Of a DNA stretch of 44,701 nucleotides, positions 1 to 10,400 are shown piece after piece. The stretch is from the NCBI GenBank assembly GCA_001275005.1, contig JWZX01003188.1:1-44701 (forward strand), in the 5' to 3' direction. Origin of the DNA: Chrysochromulina tobinii. Its lineage: Eukaryota > Haptophyta > Prymnesiales > Chrysochromulinaceae. The notes under the pieces were generated by a model. The model did no database searches and was not told the origin of the DNA. It saw nothing but the letters and a program-made list of their open reading frames with translations. The position numbers were made by a program, and so were the translations under genes. Positions within the stretch are counted from its first letter, which is position 1, and each line of letters starts with the position of its first letter.

Positions 1-39
1 GGTAAGGGTTAGGCAAGGGGTTCGGTAGCTGACTAACCA

Positions 40-2037
40 TTGGGGGTTCTGCAGACCCCTCTGCAGAAGGGTGGTCAGTTTGCTGTGGGGTTACTTGGCT
101 TGCCCAGCAGTGACCGGTCACCGCTTTCGCCTGTCAAGCCGCAACAGCCGCCACTTCGGGCGCCTGCGGCTCTAGTGGCCTTCGCGCGACAGGAGAACGT
201 CAAGGAGAACCTCGCGATGTCGGCGGCAGGGGCATGCGCAGCAGCTCTAAAAGACGAGTACCCGTCGGACGAGGAACATGAAGACAGCGACATTGAGATG
301 GACGCCTACGTTCCGCGCCAACAGCTCATTCGTCTCTCTAAGAAGACAGAGGCCCCGCAGCGCGAGGCTGGTAAGTCCGAGAAGGCTGCCAGCGACGTTG
401 ACGACAGTGGCAGTGACGCCGAGGTAGATGACGACTTTATGACGACTCGGAGCAGTACGAGGACAACTCCGAGGAAGAGGAGGCGTCCGAGGAGGACGAG
501 GCACCAAAGCGCAAGGCACTCGCCATGTCCAAGGCGCCGGCGCACAAGCCTGCTCCAGCCGAGCCAGCTGCTGCTCACAAGACGCTGCACAAGCGCCTAT
601 CAGAGCTCTGCGTTGATGAGATCATCTCGTATCGCGAGGCCAAGAAGCTCTCGCTCGACGAGCAGAAGGTATCAGCGCTCTACATGCCATGTGGAAAGTG
701 CAGCACAGGCAAGTCATCCAAACGCCAGAGCTTAAGCTACATCCGTGTGGCGGATGCAGTGCACAGCATTGCAGACGGCAAGGCAGAGCGGCTCTATTGT
801 ATGTGCATCGAGCAAAATAGAAGAAGCCCTCCGCTCAGATCCTGTTCAAGCCAAAGAGTGAGTGCGCCAACATCAGCAGCTGCGCAAGGCCGGATGTGGG
901 CGCGTCCATGCTCAGCGCGGCGGCAGCCATTGGGGTGCGCGACTCAGGCGATGCGTGGCGCCTCACTGGTGAGAACAGCCAGGAGATGTTCAAGCGCTGG
1001 CAGGGCATCCGCCAGGACTACGCGCCATTCGCACGGAACCTGCTGCTGCCACCCGTGCCCGCTGCGTACGCAGGGGTGCGCGAGCTTTCCGTGCAGGGCC
1101 TCATTGAGCTTGTGACCCAGCCCGAGACGAAGCTCTGGCGTGCCCTCTCGCTTGCGGAAGCATCAACCATGCGTGCGGCCGAAGCAGCCCGGGCACCCGG
1201 ATGGCAAACCTTTTCGCACGCCCGCTCGTCAACAAGGAGCGCACAGCCGCGGAATGGGCAGCGGTGCTCGTGCGCCACGTCGAACACGGCAGCTACGAGC
1301 TCACGGACTGTGTGTCCTGGACTGCTGGCTCAAGCACCACTGCGGTGAGCCTTGCAGACACAGCTGTGGTGGGTGGCACCCCATCCGGCCGGGTGCTGGT
1401 TTGCATGGCTGCTGAGGCTGTGCGTGACCACGGCGTGCTGGTGCGCATCGGCGGCTCGAAACTTATCGAGCGCGATGCAACCGAGCGCTCAGCCGCATAC
1501 GCCAACTCCCTCGGGGAGGTGCTCTTGCTCACTGAGCAGGGCATGGACAACGAGCGGCTCGAAGTCGTGTACGAGATGGGCGAGGTCGTGGGCTGCATGG
1601 GCGAGGCGAGCGGCGAGACCGAGTGGGACGGCATCATCGACAAGACCACGGTGGTGTGCTCTACAGGCTATGGCGCTCGTCCTTCGGCACCTCAGCTTGA
1701 GGCGCTGGCAGCGCTTGGTGGCCGCCTAAGCAATCGTGACACAGCACAGATGACAGTGCTCATCGTGGCACCATTCAATGTCAAGGGCCACCTCAAGTAC
1801 GTGCGCGCTCAGGAGCGAGGACTCCCAGTCGTCACTTTACCACGCTTTGCGGAGGCGCTCACGGCGGCGATGGCGGCGATGGCCGCCTCGGCCCGCGCAG
1901 CCACGCCGGTGCCGCCGCGTGGCATGGGCTCCCCCCCACGCTCTCCGACCCCGGTGGGAGGCAAGGCGCGTGTACTTCCGCCGGCAAAGAAGCACAAGAA
2001 GTCGATCCCCGTGAGCGACGAGGACAGCGACGACTGA
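40..2037 (+). CDS. Frameshifted gene: acidic protein with C-terminal BRCT-like domain
   Basis: Three reading frames carry consecutive protein-like segments: 40-438 (acidic, D/E/S-rich), about 438-820 (continues the acidic stretch, then a Cys-containing region with CGKC), about 821-1200, and 1201-2037. Each switch equals one missing base, near 436-440 (TTT), 812-822 (AAAA) and about 1195-1200, and no GT-AG intron explains the switches I tested. The last segment ends in a BRCT-like pattern: a hydrophobic strand, a GG-containing turn, then K-Y-V-R-A and G-L-P-V-V before a final helix. It is followed by a low-complexity basic tail ending SDEDSDD. The acidic tracts and BRCT-like end suggest a nuclear protein, but I do not recognise the family. 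The start is uncertain. ATG 217 is plausible, but the frame is open back to a TTCTGCAG at 48-54 that could be a splice acceptor, so the 5' end may lie outside the window. It is either a decaying gene or one with sequence errors. Confidence 0.5.
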
Positions 2038-2040
2038 GCC

Positions 2041-2990
2041 CAGCAGGCAGAGGTGTCGGCACAGCTCGCACGCGCACACTCACACACGCACACGCGCGTT
2101 GGTCTCGTACTGTACGAGTTCAAAGTAGTGCTGTGTGTACAAGTTCTAATGTAGTGAGAACTCGCCTGACCAAAAATAAGAAAAACTCGTAAACCAAAAC
2201 ATTAGCATGCGCCAACGGTGGGGGTACATGTAATTGTCCCTCGCGGCAGTTCGGAGATCGGCACGAGCTCGAGGTGTGAATATATTGTACACCTCGTTAT
2301 AACAGAGTGAGTATAGTGTGACAGACGAGAGGGAGAGAGAGAGTCGCGAATGTGCACACTGTCACGAGTCAGGGTAAATGTTTTGCTTTTGAGACCGGAC
2401 CATACCTAGCACACGCAATACGCCCAAGCGTGACTGCGCCCCTGGCGGGTTCTGGCGGGCCCTGCGCCCCTCGACGAGACGGAACGTTTTGGAAGATTGG
2501 AACCGTTAATACGGCTACCGACCAGGCGACCTATACCCCGCCCGGACGTGTAGACGTCTGTACGCACAAGAAAACAAGAAGTCGCTAAGCATGTAATTCA
2601 GCTTTCAAGGGGTGCTGGCGACGAGACGCGAGAGCAGGGCGCGAGAGGGCGGGGCGACCGTCTCGCCGCGTCGAGGAGTTCTCTAATAGGAATCACCTCC
2701 AGTATACAGCGGGGTGTGCAGTACAGTACAAATATTGTAGTGAGTAGACCTGTCGAACTGTCGAGAAACACCTCCACGCTCCTCCTGTCTACAATTGTAC
2801 ACAAGTGACAAGAGAAGTAGAGATGGGGCATTGCCCGAGCGCCAAACAGCGTGCAATGGGAAGGAGATTTCTAGGTTTTTACTCCACGGATTTCGCGGGA
2901 CTCGCGACGGCGTCGGGCGGGGGGGGGGGCGCGAGAGTTGGTGGCGGTGTTCTGCTTTTTGCGTGTGCTCGTCACGTCGGGCACCACATC
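2041..2990. other. Intergenic region, no gene seen
   Basis: No convincing coding sequence. It holds CA/CG-alternating sequence (2071-2098), short GTAC/TTGTAC palindromic stretches (2285-2295, 2715-2740, 2790-2802) and a poly-G run at 2919-2929. The last 200 bases must carry the LSM4 promoter and 5' UTR. No TATA box could be assigned. Confidence 0.4.
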
Positions 2991-3615
2991 ATGCTGCCGC
3001 TGTCGCTACTGCGCACGGCTGCTGGCCATCCGATGGTACGCTCACGCCGCCCGTGGCCTTACCGCAACCTCCTCACAAAGCCTCACATGGTCCAAAAGCT
3101 TACGGACTGTCGAATGCTTGCGCCTGTGCAGCTCGTTGAGCTCAAGAACGGCGAGACGTACAACGGTGAGCTAGTTGCGTGCGATAATTGGATGAACATC
3201 AGGTGCGTGCGCGCGCACGTGCTACGCCTGCTGTGCAGACGACCTTGGCCCCTGCTGTGAGTCCGATTGCCTTTCTGTGCACAGCTTGCGCGGCGTGATC
3301 TGCACATCGCGCGACGGCGACCGCTTCTGGAAGCTGGCTGAGGTGACCATCCGAGGCAACAACATCAAGTACTTGAGAATCCCCGAGGAGGTGATTGACA
3401 TGGTGCCAGTGGAGGAGGAGACGTCCGGCAGCAAAGGCAAAGGCGGTGGCTACGGCGGTGGGCGTGGGGCTGGCGAGGGGCGCGGCAAGGGCGGCGGCAA
3501 GGGCGGCGGCAAGGGCGACGGTGGCAAGGGTGGCAGGGGAAAGGGCGGAGGTCGTGATGGTGGGAAGGGAGCGGGCCGTGCCGCAGGCCGTGGCGGCCGG
3601 GGCGGCGGGTACTGA
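2991..3615 (+). CDS. LSM4: U6 snRNA-associated Sm-like protein LSm4
   Basis: Subunit of the Lsm1-7 (cytoplasmic mRNA decay) and Lsm2-8 (nuclear U6 snRNP) rings. Three exons give 148 aa: 2991-3035, 3132-3202 and 3285-3615. Both introns are GT-AG (GTACGC...TGTGCAG; GTGCGT...GTGCACAG). The start MLPLSLL matches the family. The Sm1 motif follows ([12 protein letters not shown], then CDNWMN), and exon 3 has Sm2 (the [12 protein letters not shown] stretch). The tail from about residue 90 is Gly/Lys/Arg-rich with RGG-like repeats, as in animal and plant LSm4, where such tails bind RNA and promote P-body assembly. Intron 1 (96 nt) is a multiple of three and has no stop, so its retention would insert 32 residues before the Sm1 motif. 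The next gene on the same strand starts 172 bases downstream. Identification is secure. Confidence 0.95.
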
Positions 3616-3787
3616 AACCCTTGGCATGGACCCTAGGACCCTTGGGAGAGGTTGCACTCTCACTTCCTCGCGGAACAACTCGCCGGCCTGCACATATTTA
3701 TCTGAGTAAATGCATGTGTTGAGGTAACTTCTGTCTCTTGTGTCGTCTTCTACAAGTACGTCTTCACGGCATTTTTTCGAATTTTCA

Positions 3788-5047
3788 ATGTCGTCACGAA
3801 TCGCCGTCGTCGGCGGCGGCATATGTGGCTCCCTCGCCGCGTTGACGCTGCGCAGCCGCGGCCTCTCACCTGTGGTCATTGACTTGGGGCGCAAGCAGGT
3901 TGGCGGCAGGCTCGCAGGTGGCTTCCATGCAGACTCGGGAGCTCAGTTCCTGCGTTCCTCTGACCCTGGAAGCCAGTGGGCAAGCGTACTTCAGCAGCTC
4001 TCAAGCGTGGGTCTCGTCGCGCCGTGGCAGGGACGGTTCGGCATGATGGGCTCGCGCGGCGGTTTCTTGCCGCGTGAAGCTCTGGGAAGCACCAAGGGCT
4101 CGTTTGGGGCCATGTTGAAGAGCGAGGGCGACGACGAAGCTTCGGTGCGGGCCAACATCGACTTTTGTGGCTTCTTGGCGGAATCCGAGCACGCGATGTA
4201 CGTCGGCGTGCCGTCAAATGCGAGCGTATGCACCGGCATGTGCGTCGGCATCGACGTTATCCACGACGTCAAGGTGACGGGCATGCGACGATCAGCCAGC
4301 GGTGCATGGGCGCTCACTGTCAGCGGTGGTGGCGCCTCCGCCGTTGAGTCGGAAGACTTCGCCGCCGTCGTCATCGCATCGCACGATGCCTCGCTAGCGG
4401 CATCGGCAGTGCAAGTTGCAGCCTCGGACGCCGATGTGCAGGTCGCTGGACGGTTGGAGGAACTCGCCCGGCGCTTCCAGCAGCAGCGCCAGGAGCGCAC
4501 CGAACCGTGCTTCACATGGTCTGGCTTCTTCCCGGTCGGCTTCAGCGCGTGCGTGCCACTCGACGCGGCGGTGGCGCCGAGTTCGCACGTCATCTCATTC
4601 GTCGCTCGCGACGCGTCCAAACCGGGACGGCCTGTCACGCGCGCGTGCGACGGCGGCGAGGGCGAGCTCTGGACAGCAGTTTCAACGGCCAGCTTTGCGC
4701 AGAGCATCCTCGCAAGAGCTCCTTCGACGGATCCAGGCGATAGCGGCCGGGGGAGCGAGGCCGCGACGGTGGCCGCGCAGGCCATGTCGCAGGAACTTGC
4801 ACGCCTCTTCGCGCCGTACTTTGGAGACGAGCTTGGGCGCGTGCCTCAACCATTGGCGGCTGCCGCCAAGCGCTGGGGCGCCGGCTTTGCCAAGGGCACT
4901 TGTGAGCTCAAGGAGAGCGCCGTGACGCTCGAGCCGTGGCGGCTTGCTGTCGCTGGCGACTACCTGCAAGTCCATGCTAGCCCGATCGAAGCCGCAGCAG
5001 TGAGCGGTCTCGACGCGGGTGAGAGGGTGGCAAGTTGGATGTCATGA
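3788..5047 (+). CDS. Renalase-like FAD-dependent amine oxidase/oxidoreductase
   Basis: A single-exon protein of 419 aa. The start at 3788 places the dinucleotide-binding motif IAVVGGGICGS at residues 5-15, followed by an acidic second strand (VVIDLG) and a GGR motif (VGGRLAGG), the layout of renalase and amine-oxidase flavoproteins. The C-terminal part has the family pattern W-G near residue 365 and an L-A-V-A-G-D-Y segment followed by SPIEAAAVSGLDAGERVA, which fits the second FAD-contacting region and final helix. Renalases oxidise aberrant NAD(P)H isomers, but the substrate here is unknown. An upstream in-frame start at 3740 would add 16 Ser/Thr-rich residues and cannot be excluded. No clear targeting peptide is seen from the 3788 start. 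Confidence 0.8.
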   Translation: MSSRIAVVGGGICGSLAALTLRSRGLSPVVIDLGRKQVGGRLAGGFHADSGAQFLRSSDPGSQWASVLQQLSSVGLVAPWQGRFGMMGSRGGFLPREALGSTKGSFGAMLKSEGDDEASVRANIDFCGFLAESEHAMYVGVPSNASVCTGMCVGIDVIHDVKVTGMRRSASGAWALTVSGGGASAVESEDFAAVVIASHDASLAASAVQVAASDADVQVAGRLEELARRFQQQRQERTEPCFTWSGFFPVGFSACVPLDAAVAPSSHVISFVARDASKPGRPVTRACDGGEGELWTAVSTASFAQSILARAPSTDPGDSGRGSEAATVAAQAMSQELARLFAPYFGDELGRVPQPLAAAAKRWGAGFAKGTCELKESAVTLEPWRLAVAGDYLQVHASPIEAAAVSGLDAGERVASWMS

Positions 5048-5750
5048 GCGTTCCGCCACAGTGCTCGCCCGCTCCCGGCGGCGATATGCGATTGCTGCAG
5101 CGAGTCGAGTTGCAACTTGCTTAACCGAACGACTTGACGGTGGTGCGAAGGCAGGCGAGGCAGTCAGCTCATGCGTTTGAGCGTTTGGCGCGCTGTCGGG
5201 GTCCCTCGCTGTTTACCCTGTTTTCTAGTTTTCAGGACCCGTTACCGACTGGTAAGTGGTAACGTTCGGGAGGTCGACGGGGATCCCGGTGCCGGGCGCG
5301 CGCGTCCTCGGGTGCGCGTAGGCGGTCTGCGCGTCGGGGGGGCGCGGCGTTAATTTTGCACCACGGTGCGAGGATGCAACAGTGCTCAACGTTTCATTCG
5401 CGCTAAGGGTCTAACGAAACGTAACGCACTCGCAGATAGATATGATACAGCAGATCTACAATGCGCGTAATGCTGAGAGTATGCTGAGAGAGGGATCTTG
5501 GCCGCTCCTGCGGCCACTTGTGTGTCACATCTCCGCATTGGCCTGTCGACATCCGCGCACACGCGCACATACAGTGCAGCCTCAGCCTTTCGCCCCGCGA
5601 CATTCCTCCACGCGACGCGGCGATCCCACCCACGCCAGGCGCCCAGCCTGCGTGAGGCCACGGCGGGCGCCCTATCGAGTACTCTATCGGACCTGGCTTC
5701 GTCTACGGGGCGCCGCGCGTACCTGGGCATATCGATGGGCCTGGCTTCGT
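5048..5750. other. Convergent intergenic region, no gene seen
   Basis: Lies between two convergent genes (FAD protein on plus, HtrA on minus). Short overlapping ORFs on both strands show no domain. It contains GC-rich alternating sequence (5290-5345) and an AT-richer patch at 5430-5470. Two near copies of a CTGGCTTCGTCTACGGGG segment occur at 5693-5710 and 5741-5758, with further CCGCGCG-type similarity after each; the second copy runs into the HtrA stop region. Confidence 0.35.
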
Positions 5751-7256
5751 CTACGGGGCTCCGCGCGGCGAGGCTGGCTTCTCTGGCCTCTCATTCAGGT
5801 CGCCGGTGACGACATTGAGGGAGAGCGTCTTTGGGCCGCGAATGATCTTGGCGACGAGAGACTGGCCCACCTTGCAGTTGTCGACGATCGACTGCGCATC
5901 CGCCGCTGACTTGACCGCCTTGCCGTCGAGCTCCTGGATAAGGTCGAACTTCTTGAAGCCGGCCTTGGCTGCAGGAGTCTCCGGCGCGACAGCGAGCACC
6001 AGCGCCCCGGAGATCTCTGGCAGCTCTACGTTCGAATTGGGGTCGGCGTTATTCTGCCTTGCCGAGTCGGGCGTGAGCGTCGACATCGATATGCCCAGGT
6101 ACGCGTGCGCGATCTTGCGCCCCTGTGAGAGCTCGCGCATGGCCTTCTCAGCAGTGTCGATGGGGATGGCGAAGCCGATGCCGGCTGCATTGGCGCGAAT
6201 GGCCGTGTTGATGCCGATCACCTCTCCGAACTCGTTGAGGAGAGGACCGCCTGAGTTGCCTGGGTTGATGGCCGCGTCCGTCTGGATGAAGTTCACCTTC
6301 TTGTTCGGGATGCCCACCTCCGCCGCCGAGCGCTGCAGCGAGGAGACGATGCCAAGAGTCACAGTCGAGTCGAGTCCGACAGCGTTTCCGATTGCGATGA
6401 CCCAGTCACCCACCTGCAGGTCGTCCGAGCGCCCGAGCGGCGCCGTGGGTAGCTTGCGCCCCGTCGGCTTGATCTTGACGGCCGCGAGGTCCATGTAGTC
6501 ATCTTGCCCCTTGACCTGGCCCTCGAAGACTCGCCCGTCAGTCAGGGTGACTGTCACCTTCGCCGCATTCTTGACTACATGTGCATTGGTGAGGATGAAG
6601 CCCTCCTCGTTCACGATCACGCCGCTGCCCTGGCCCGATTCGCGCCGCTGGCCGTCGGGTTCGAGCCCGGGAAAGAGGTAACCCTCAAGCGGCTGCCGGT
6701 CGACGAGCCGCTCCGTGTCAATGCGCACAACCGCCGGACCGACCGAAGCGACTGCAGCCGTGACGAAGGACGTCTTCTGCCGCCGTGGCGGCAAAGCTGG
6801 GGCTCCTAGGCTCGTCATGCTGTCGGGCAAACGCACTACCGCGGGCAGCCCCACTTCGGTCGCGACGGGCGGCGCAGCAGCCAAGGCTGACCCTGTGGGA
6901 ATCGGCACGGAGATGAGGAGCACGAGCAGCAGCGTGCCCGCCATCCGCATGACGCGCATGACCGAGCGAGTCAGCGAGCGAAGGATCGCGCGCGGCAGCC
7001 GAGGCAGCGTTGTACTCATTGGCAGCAGCGTTCCAGCTTCCACGGCACAGCGTGCCAACGACGAACGCGGCCGTCGGACTAGCGGCGAGCGTGTGAGAGA
7101 GTGCATCGTGGCGAAGTCGCTAGCCGACGATGCCAACTGAACGGCTGACGGTCGCAGTGCGGATGCCTGCCCAAGTGAGGACAGCAATGGCGTATGGACA
7201 ACATGGACGACACCGCGCATCGCTGCCGGGCGCGACGCCGCAGCAAGATACTGCAA
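5751..7256 (-). CDS. Deg/HtrA serine protease with PDZ domain, probably thylakoid lumenal
   Basis: 501 aa, one exon. Trypsin-like protease domain at about residues 160-370 with an intact catalytic triad: His226 (TNAHVV), Asp256 (YMDLAAV) and Ser335 (NPGNSGGP). A PDZ domain spans about residues 385-485. The roughly 160-residue N-terminus is Arg/Ser/Ala-rich and then has a hydrophobic core at about 105-121, ending in ALAAAP (AxA-type cleavage). Together these look like a plastid presequence plus a lumenal signal. Family members degrade damaged lumenal and photosystem proteins. The similarity is to plastid Deg1-like enzymes, but the exact paralogue is not resolved. The gene is divergent from the MICAL-like gene with only 191 bases between starts. 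Met at 7256 is the most upstream start in frame; several later Met codons lie inside the presequence and could be used instead. Confidence 0.9.
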   Translation of the reverse strand: MQYLAAASRPAAMRGVVHVVHTPLLSSLGQASALRPSAVQLASSASDFATMHSLTRSPLVRRPRSSLARCAVEAGTLLPMSTTLPRLPRAILRSLTRSVMRVMRMAGTLLLVLLISVPIPTGSALAAAPPVATEVGLPAVVRLPDSMTSLGAPALPPRRQKTSFVTAAVASVGPAVVRIDTERLVDRQPLEGYLFPGLEPDGQRRESGQGSGVIVNEEGFILTNAHVVKNAAKVTVTLTDGRVFEGQVKGQDDYMDLAAVKIKPTGRKLPTAPLGRSDDLQVGDWVIAIGNAVGLDSTVTLGIVSSLQRSAAEVGIPNKKVNFIQTDAAINPGNSGGPLLNEFGEVIGINTAIRANAAGIGFAIPIDTAEKAMRELSQGRKIAHAYLGISMSTLTPDSARQNNADPNSNVELPEISGALVLAVAPETPAAKAGFKKFDLIQELDGKAVKSAADAQSIVDNCKVGQSLVAKIIRGPKTLSLNVVTGDLNERPEKPASPRGAP

Positions 7257-7447
7257 GCACGTGAGTCAGCAGCTAAGATCTCCACTTTTCGTCAAAATGG
7301 CGTACGATTTACTGCAGAGCGTTCAAACATGAAGAAACACGACCCGAACCGTCAGTCCGTCTCCAAAAGGCCTTTAGGAATCCTATGTTTCCGCGGAGAG
7401 GCGCGCTTGGGTTTTCCCTCTTTCGAAGTTGAGTTCGATCGACGATC
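7257..7447. promoter_or_regulatory. Shared divergent upstream region (HtrA / MICAL-like)
   Basis: The 191 bases between two divergent start codons must hold both promoters and 5' UTRs. No TATA box or repeated operator-like motif is obvious. This is inferred from gene layout only. Confidence 0.35.
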
Positions 7448-10400
7448 ATGGACGCCCTTACGTCCGACGACGCCCACGTCGCCGTATCCTTTGTCGTAGA
7501 GCGGCGGCGGCGCAAGATTCGCCGGCATGAGCCTATTCGGACGCGAGCGGCGGCGGCGGCTACGCCTGTCGAGCAGGCTATGCCTGTCGAACAGGCTACG
7601 CCTTTCAAACAGGCTACCCGGTCGGCGGCGGCGGCTACGCCTGTCGAACTGGCTACGCCTATTCGCACGCGGGCACGTGCCAAAAAGGAAGCGAACGACA
7701 GCGAGAACACGGAACCATCTAATAGGGAGGCAGACGCCCCTACGCCTGCAGCGCCACCAGCCTGCGCTGGCGATATCCATGCTGAGCAAGCTGCGGCGCA
7801 GACGGCATTGGAGCAGACGGCGGCGGAGCAGAGTGCAGAGCAGAGTGCCGAGGAAGCGCTGCAATCCTATCTTCGGGAGATTGACGCTGCAGAGCAGGCA
7901 ATGTTGCAGGCTTCGGACGACACGGCCAGCCTTCTGCCTCAGCCAGCGCCTCGGTACAAGCAGAAGCGACGGCCCTCGCAAGGGCACTCACGAGTTGGCC
8001 GAAACCATCTCGCCGTACCTGAGCCAGACTCGGTGGCTGAGCGTGACCTTGGTGAGTCTATCGAAGGACCTCCTGAGGTGCCGCCGCCGCCACCAAAAGA
8101 GGCACAACCGCCGCCAAGACACAACCGTCGCCGAGACACAACCACCGCCAAAATCATGTCGAGGCTGGCCGACCAGGCGCGCCTTGATCTGCAGAACCGG
8201 AAGAAAGCCGCAAGGGCGGAGGCGGCATCTACCGCCGCTACAGCATCCGCGTTCAGCAACGGTGAAGAGGCCAAAGAGTTTCGGCTGCCACCGTCCAAGT
8301 CAAGCCCTGCTCTCACGCCCAAGTCTCCACTGCCACCGCAAGGGGCTCCTCCAACGCCGCATCTTATCATCGGCAGCGAACCCTCTCCCACGATAACCGC
8401 ACGACCGCCAACGACTGATGAACCATCACGGTCCTTGCTAAAGGCTCCGCTGTCATCGTCGTATCAGCCCGAGCCGCCGCCGCCGTCTGAGCGCCCAGCG
8501 CCCATAGCGCCATCGCTGCCATTGCCACCGCGACCACCAGCGCCCATAGCGCCATCGCTACCAATGCCACAGCGACCCCCAGTGCAGCCGCGGCCGCCCC
8601 TCGTGCATGCCGTCCAAGGGTCGGCCTCCTCCAACGCCTCCTCCCTCATCGAGCCCGATGCGAGCTCGCGCCTTCTCACTCCGCGCGGCGGACCGGCGGC
8701 CATCTTTGCCGCATTCCTCGTCGCGGCCGATGCGTCCACCATCCTCGAGAGCTTCAAGCAGCTTCTTGAGGCTACGCGCACGCCCCCCAATTCGGGCTGC
8801 CAGATGCTCTCGAGATTGCGCGAGGCGCTCCTCGACCAGCTCCAGTTTCGTCAGCGCAAACTACTGCACACGTTGCATGCGCGCGCCACGCAGGGAGAGT
8901 ACGCCACGGCGGCGGGGGCGGTGGCGGCGGGCAGTGCGCCGCTCAAGGCGATGGTGCTTGGCGGTGGACCCATCGGACTGCGCTGCGCGATCGAGCTCGC
9001 GATGCTCGGCCATTCGGTGCTCGCGCTCGAGCAGCGCACCGAGTTCGGGCGGCTCAACATCCTGCACCTGTGGGATTGGGTTGCCAACGATCTCGCGGAG
9101 CTCGGCATTAAGGACCTTGACCCCAGCATCTTCGCCTCCGGAGATTATCTGCACTGCGGCACGTCGCAGCTGCAGCACTCGCTCCTCAAGATTGCGCTCC
9201 TCGTCGGTGTGCAGGTGCGCCTCGGCGCCAACGTGCGCACGCTCGCTGACCTGCGTGCCGTCGAGCCGCATCAAGCACGCACCACTTCGCGCCGCTCGCT
9301 CGAGTGGCCCGCGGACGTGCGCCTTTCGCTCGACAATGCGCCAGGCGTGCCGCCGCTGCTGCCATTCGGCGCCTCGTCGGACGCCGTCGAGGGCCTCGCG
9401 GATGGGGTGAGGGGCATGCATCTCTCCGTAGATGGCCGGCCGTTGCCCACGCTCCAGGTGCAGCAGCGGCGGCGGAGCGAAGACGCCGTGTTCAACGCGG
9501 ACGTGCTCGTGGACGCGACTGGCGCGCGCTGCGAGCTCTTCCGAACCATCGGCTTCGAGCAGGTGACTGCGCTTAAGTCGGCGCGGGCGCTCGGGGTCGT
9601 GGTCCACTTTCACAATCGCAAGACGCCCACCGAGAATGCTCTTGAGGAGAAAAATTGGGCGCAGCAGTACCACAAGGCGCGCTTCGAGCAGCTCAAAGAG
9701 AGGGGTGTGCAGCTTCAGAACCTCGTCTATTACCGGAGCACGGGCGCCTTTTCAGAGGTAGCAAGCCATTACTTCGTGATGACGGCCGAGAGCGGCTCGC
9801 TGCGCGCGATGGGCGCGCTGCGCTCGACGGATGTGCCCGAGTGGCAGCTGTGCCAGAGCGCCAATGTGGACCGCGCGCAGCTCGAGGCGTTCGTGCGCAT
9901 CGCGGTGAGCGAGTTCGTGCCCGCTCTCGCCGACGCTGAGCTCGTGGCCAAACAGGGCGTCCAGATCTTTGACTTCAGCGAGCGCAAAGTGTCGAACAAG
10001 GCGTCCGTGCTCATCGACGCGACGCGCCTCCACGGTGCGCCAGGCGCGCAGGTGCTCGTGACGCGTGTGGGCGACGCGCTGCAGGAACCGTTTTGGTGAG
10101 TGCAACTGATGACCACTGATGACCATTGATGACTTTTGATGACTTCTGATGACCACTGATGACCATTGATGACTTCTGATGACTTCTGATGACTTCTGAT
10201 GACTTCTGATGACCACGGACGACATTCGGCAGGCCTGAAGGCCTCGGCATCAACCGCGGCTTCCTACACGTGCTCGACTGCGCCGACATGGTGCAGGGGT
10301 ACGCCGCAGTCCTCCGCCGGTACGGCCGATGCGCCGAGCACGGCGGCGCAGACGCCGCTTCTCGCGCCGCTGCAGCCGCATCGATGCTGCAACGGCGCGA

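Noticed and set aside
1-18. GGTAAGGGTTAGG at the window start as telomeric repeat
   Set aside because: Only one TTAGG-like unit is present and no array follows.
371-452. GTAAGT at 371 as a real donor explaining the first frame switch
   Set aside because: None of the downstream AGs checked up to about 510 restores frame 3, and the would-be intron encodes the same acidic protein as its flanks.
10096-10232. Box C/D snoRNA-like signals (TGATGA and CTGA) in the intron
   Set aside because: The strings are produced by the tandem unit itself; there is no terminal stem and no spacing suited to guide sequences.
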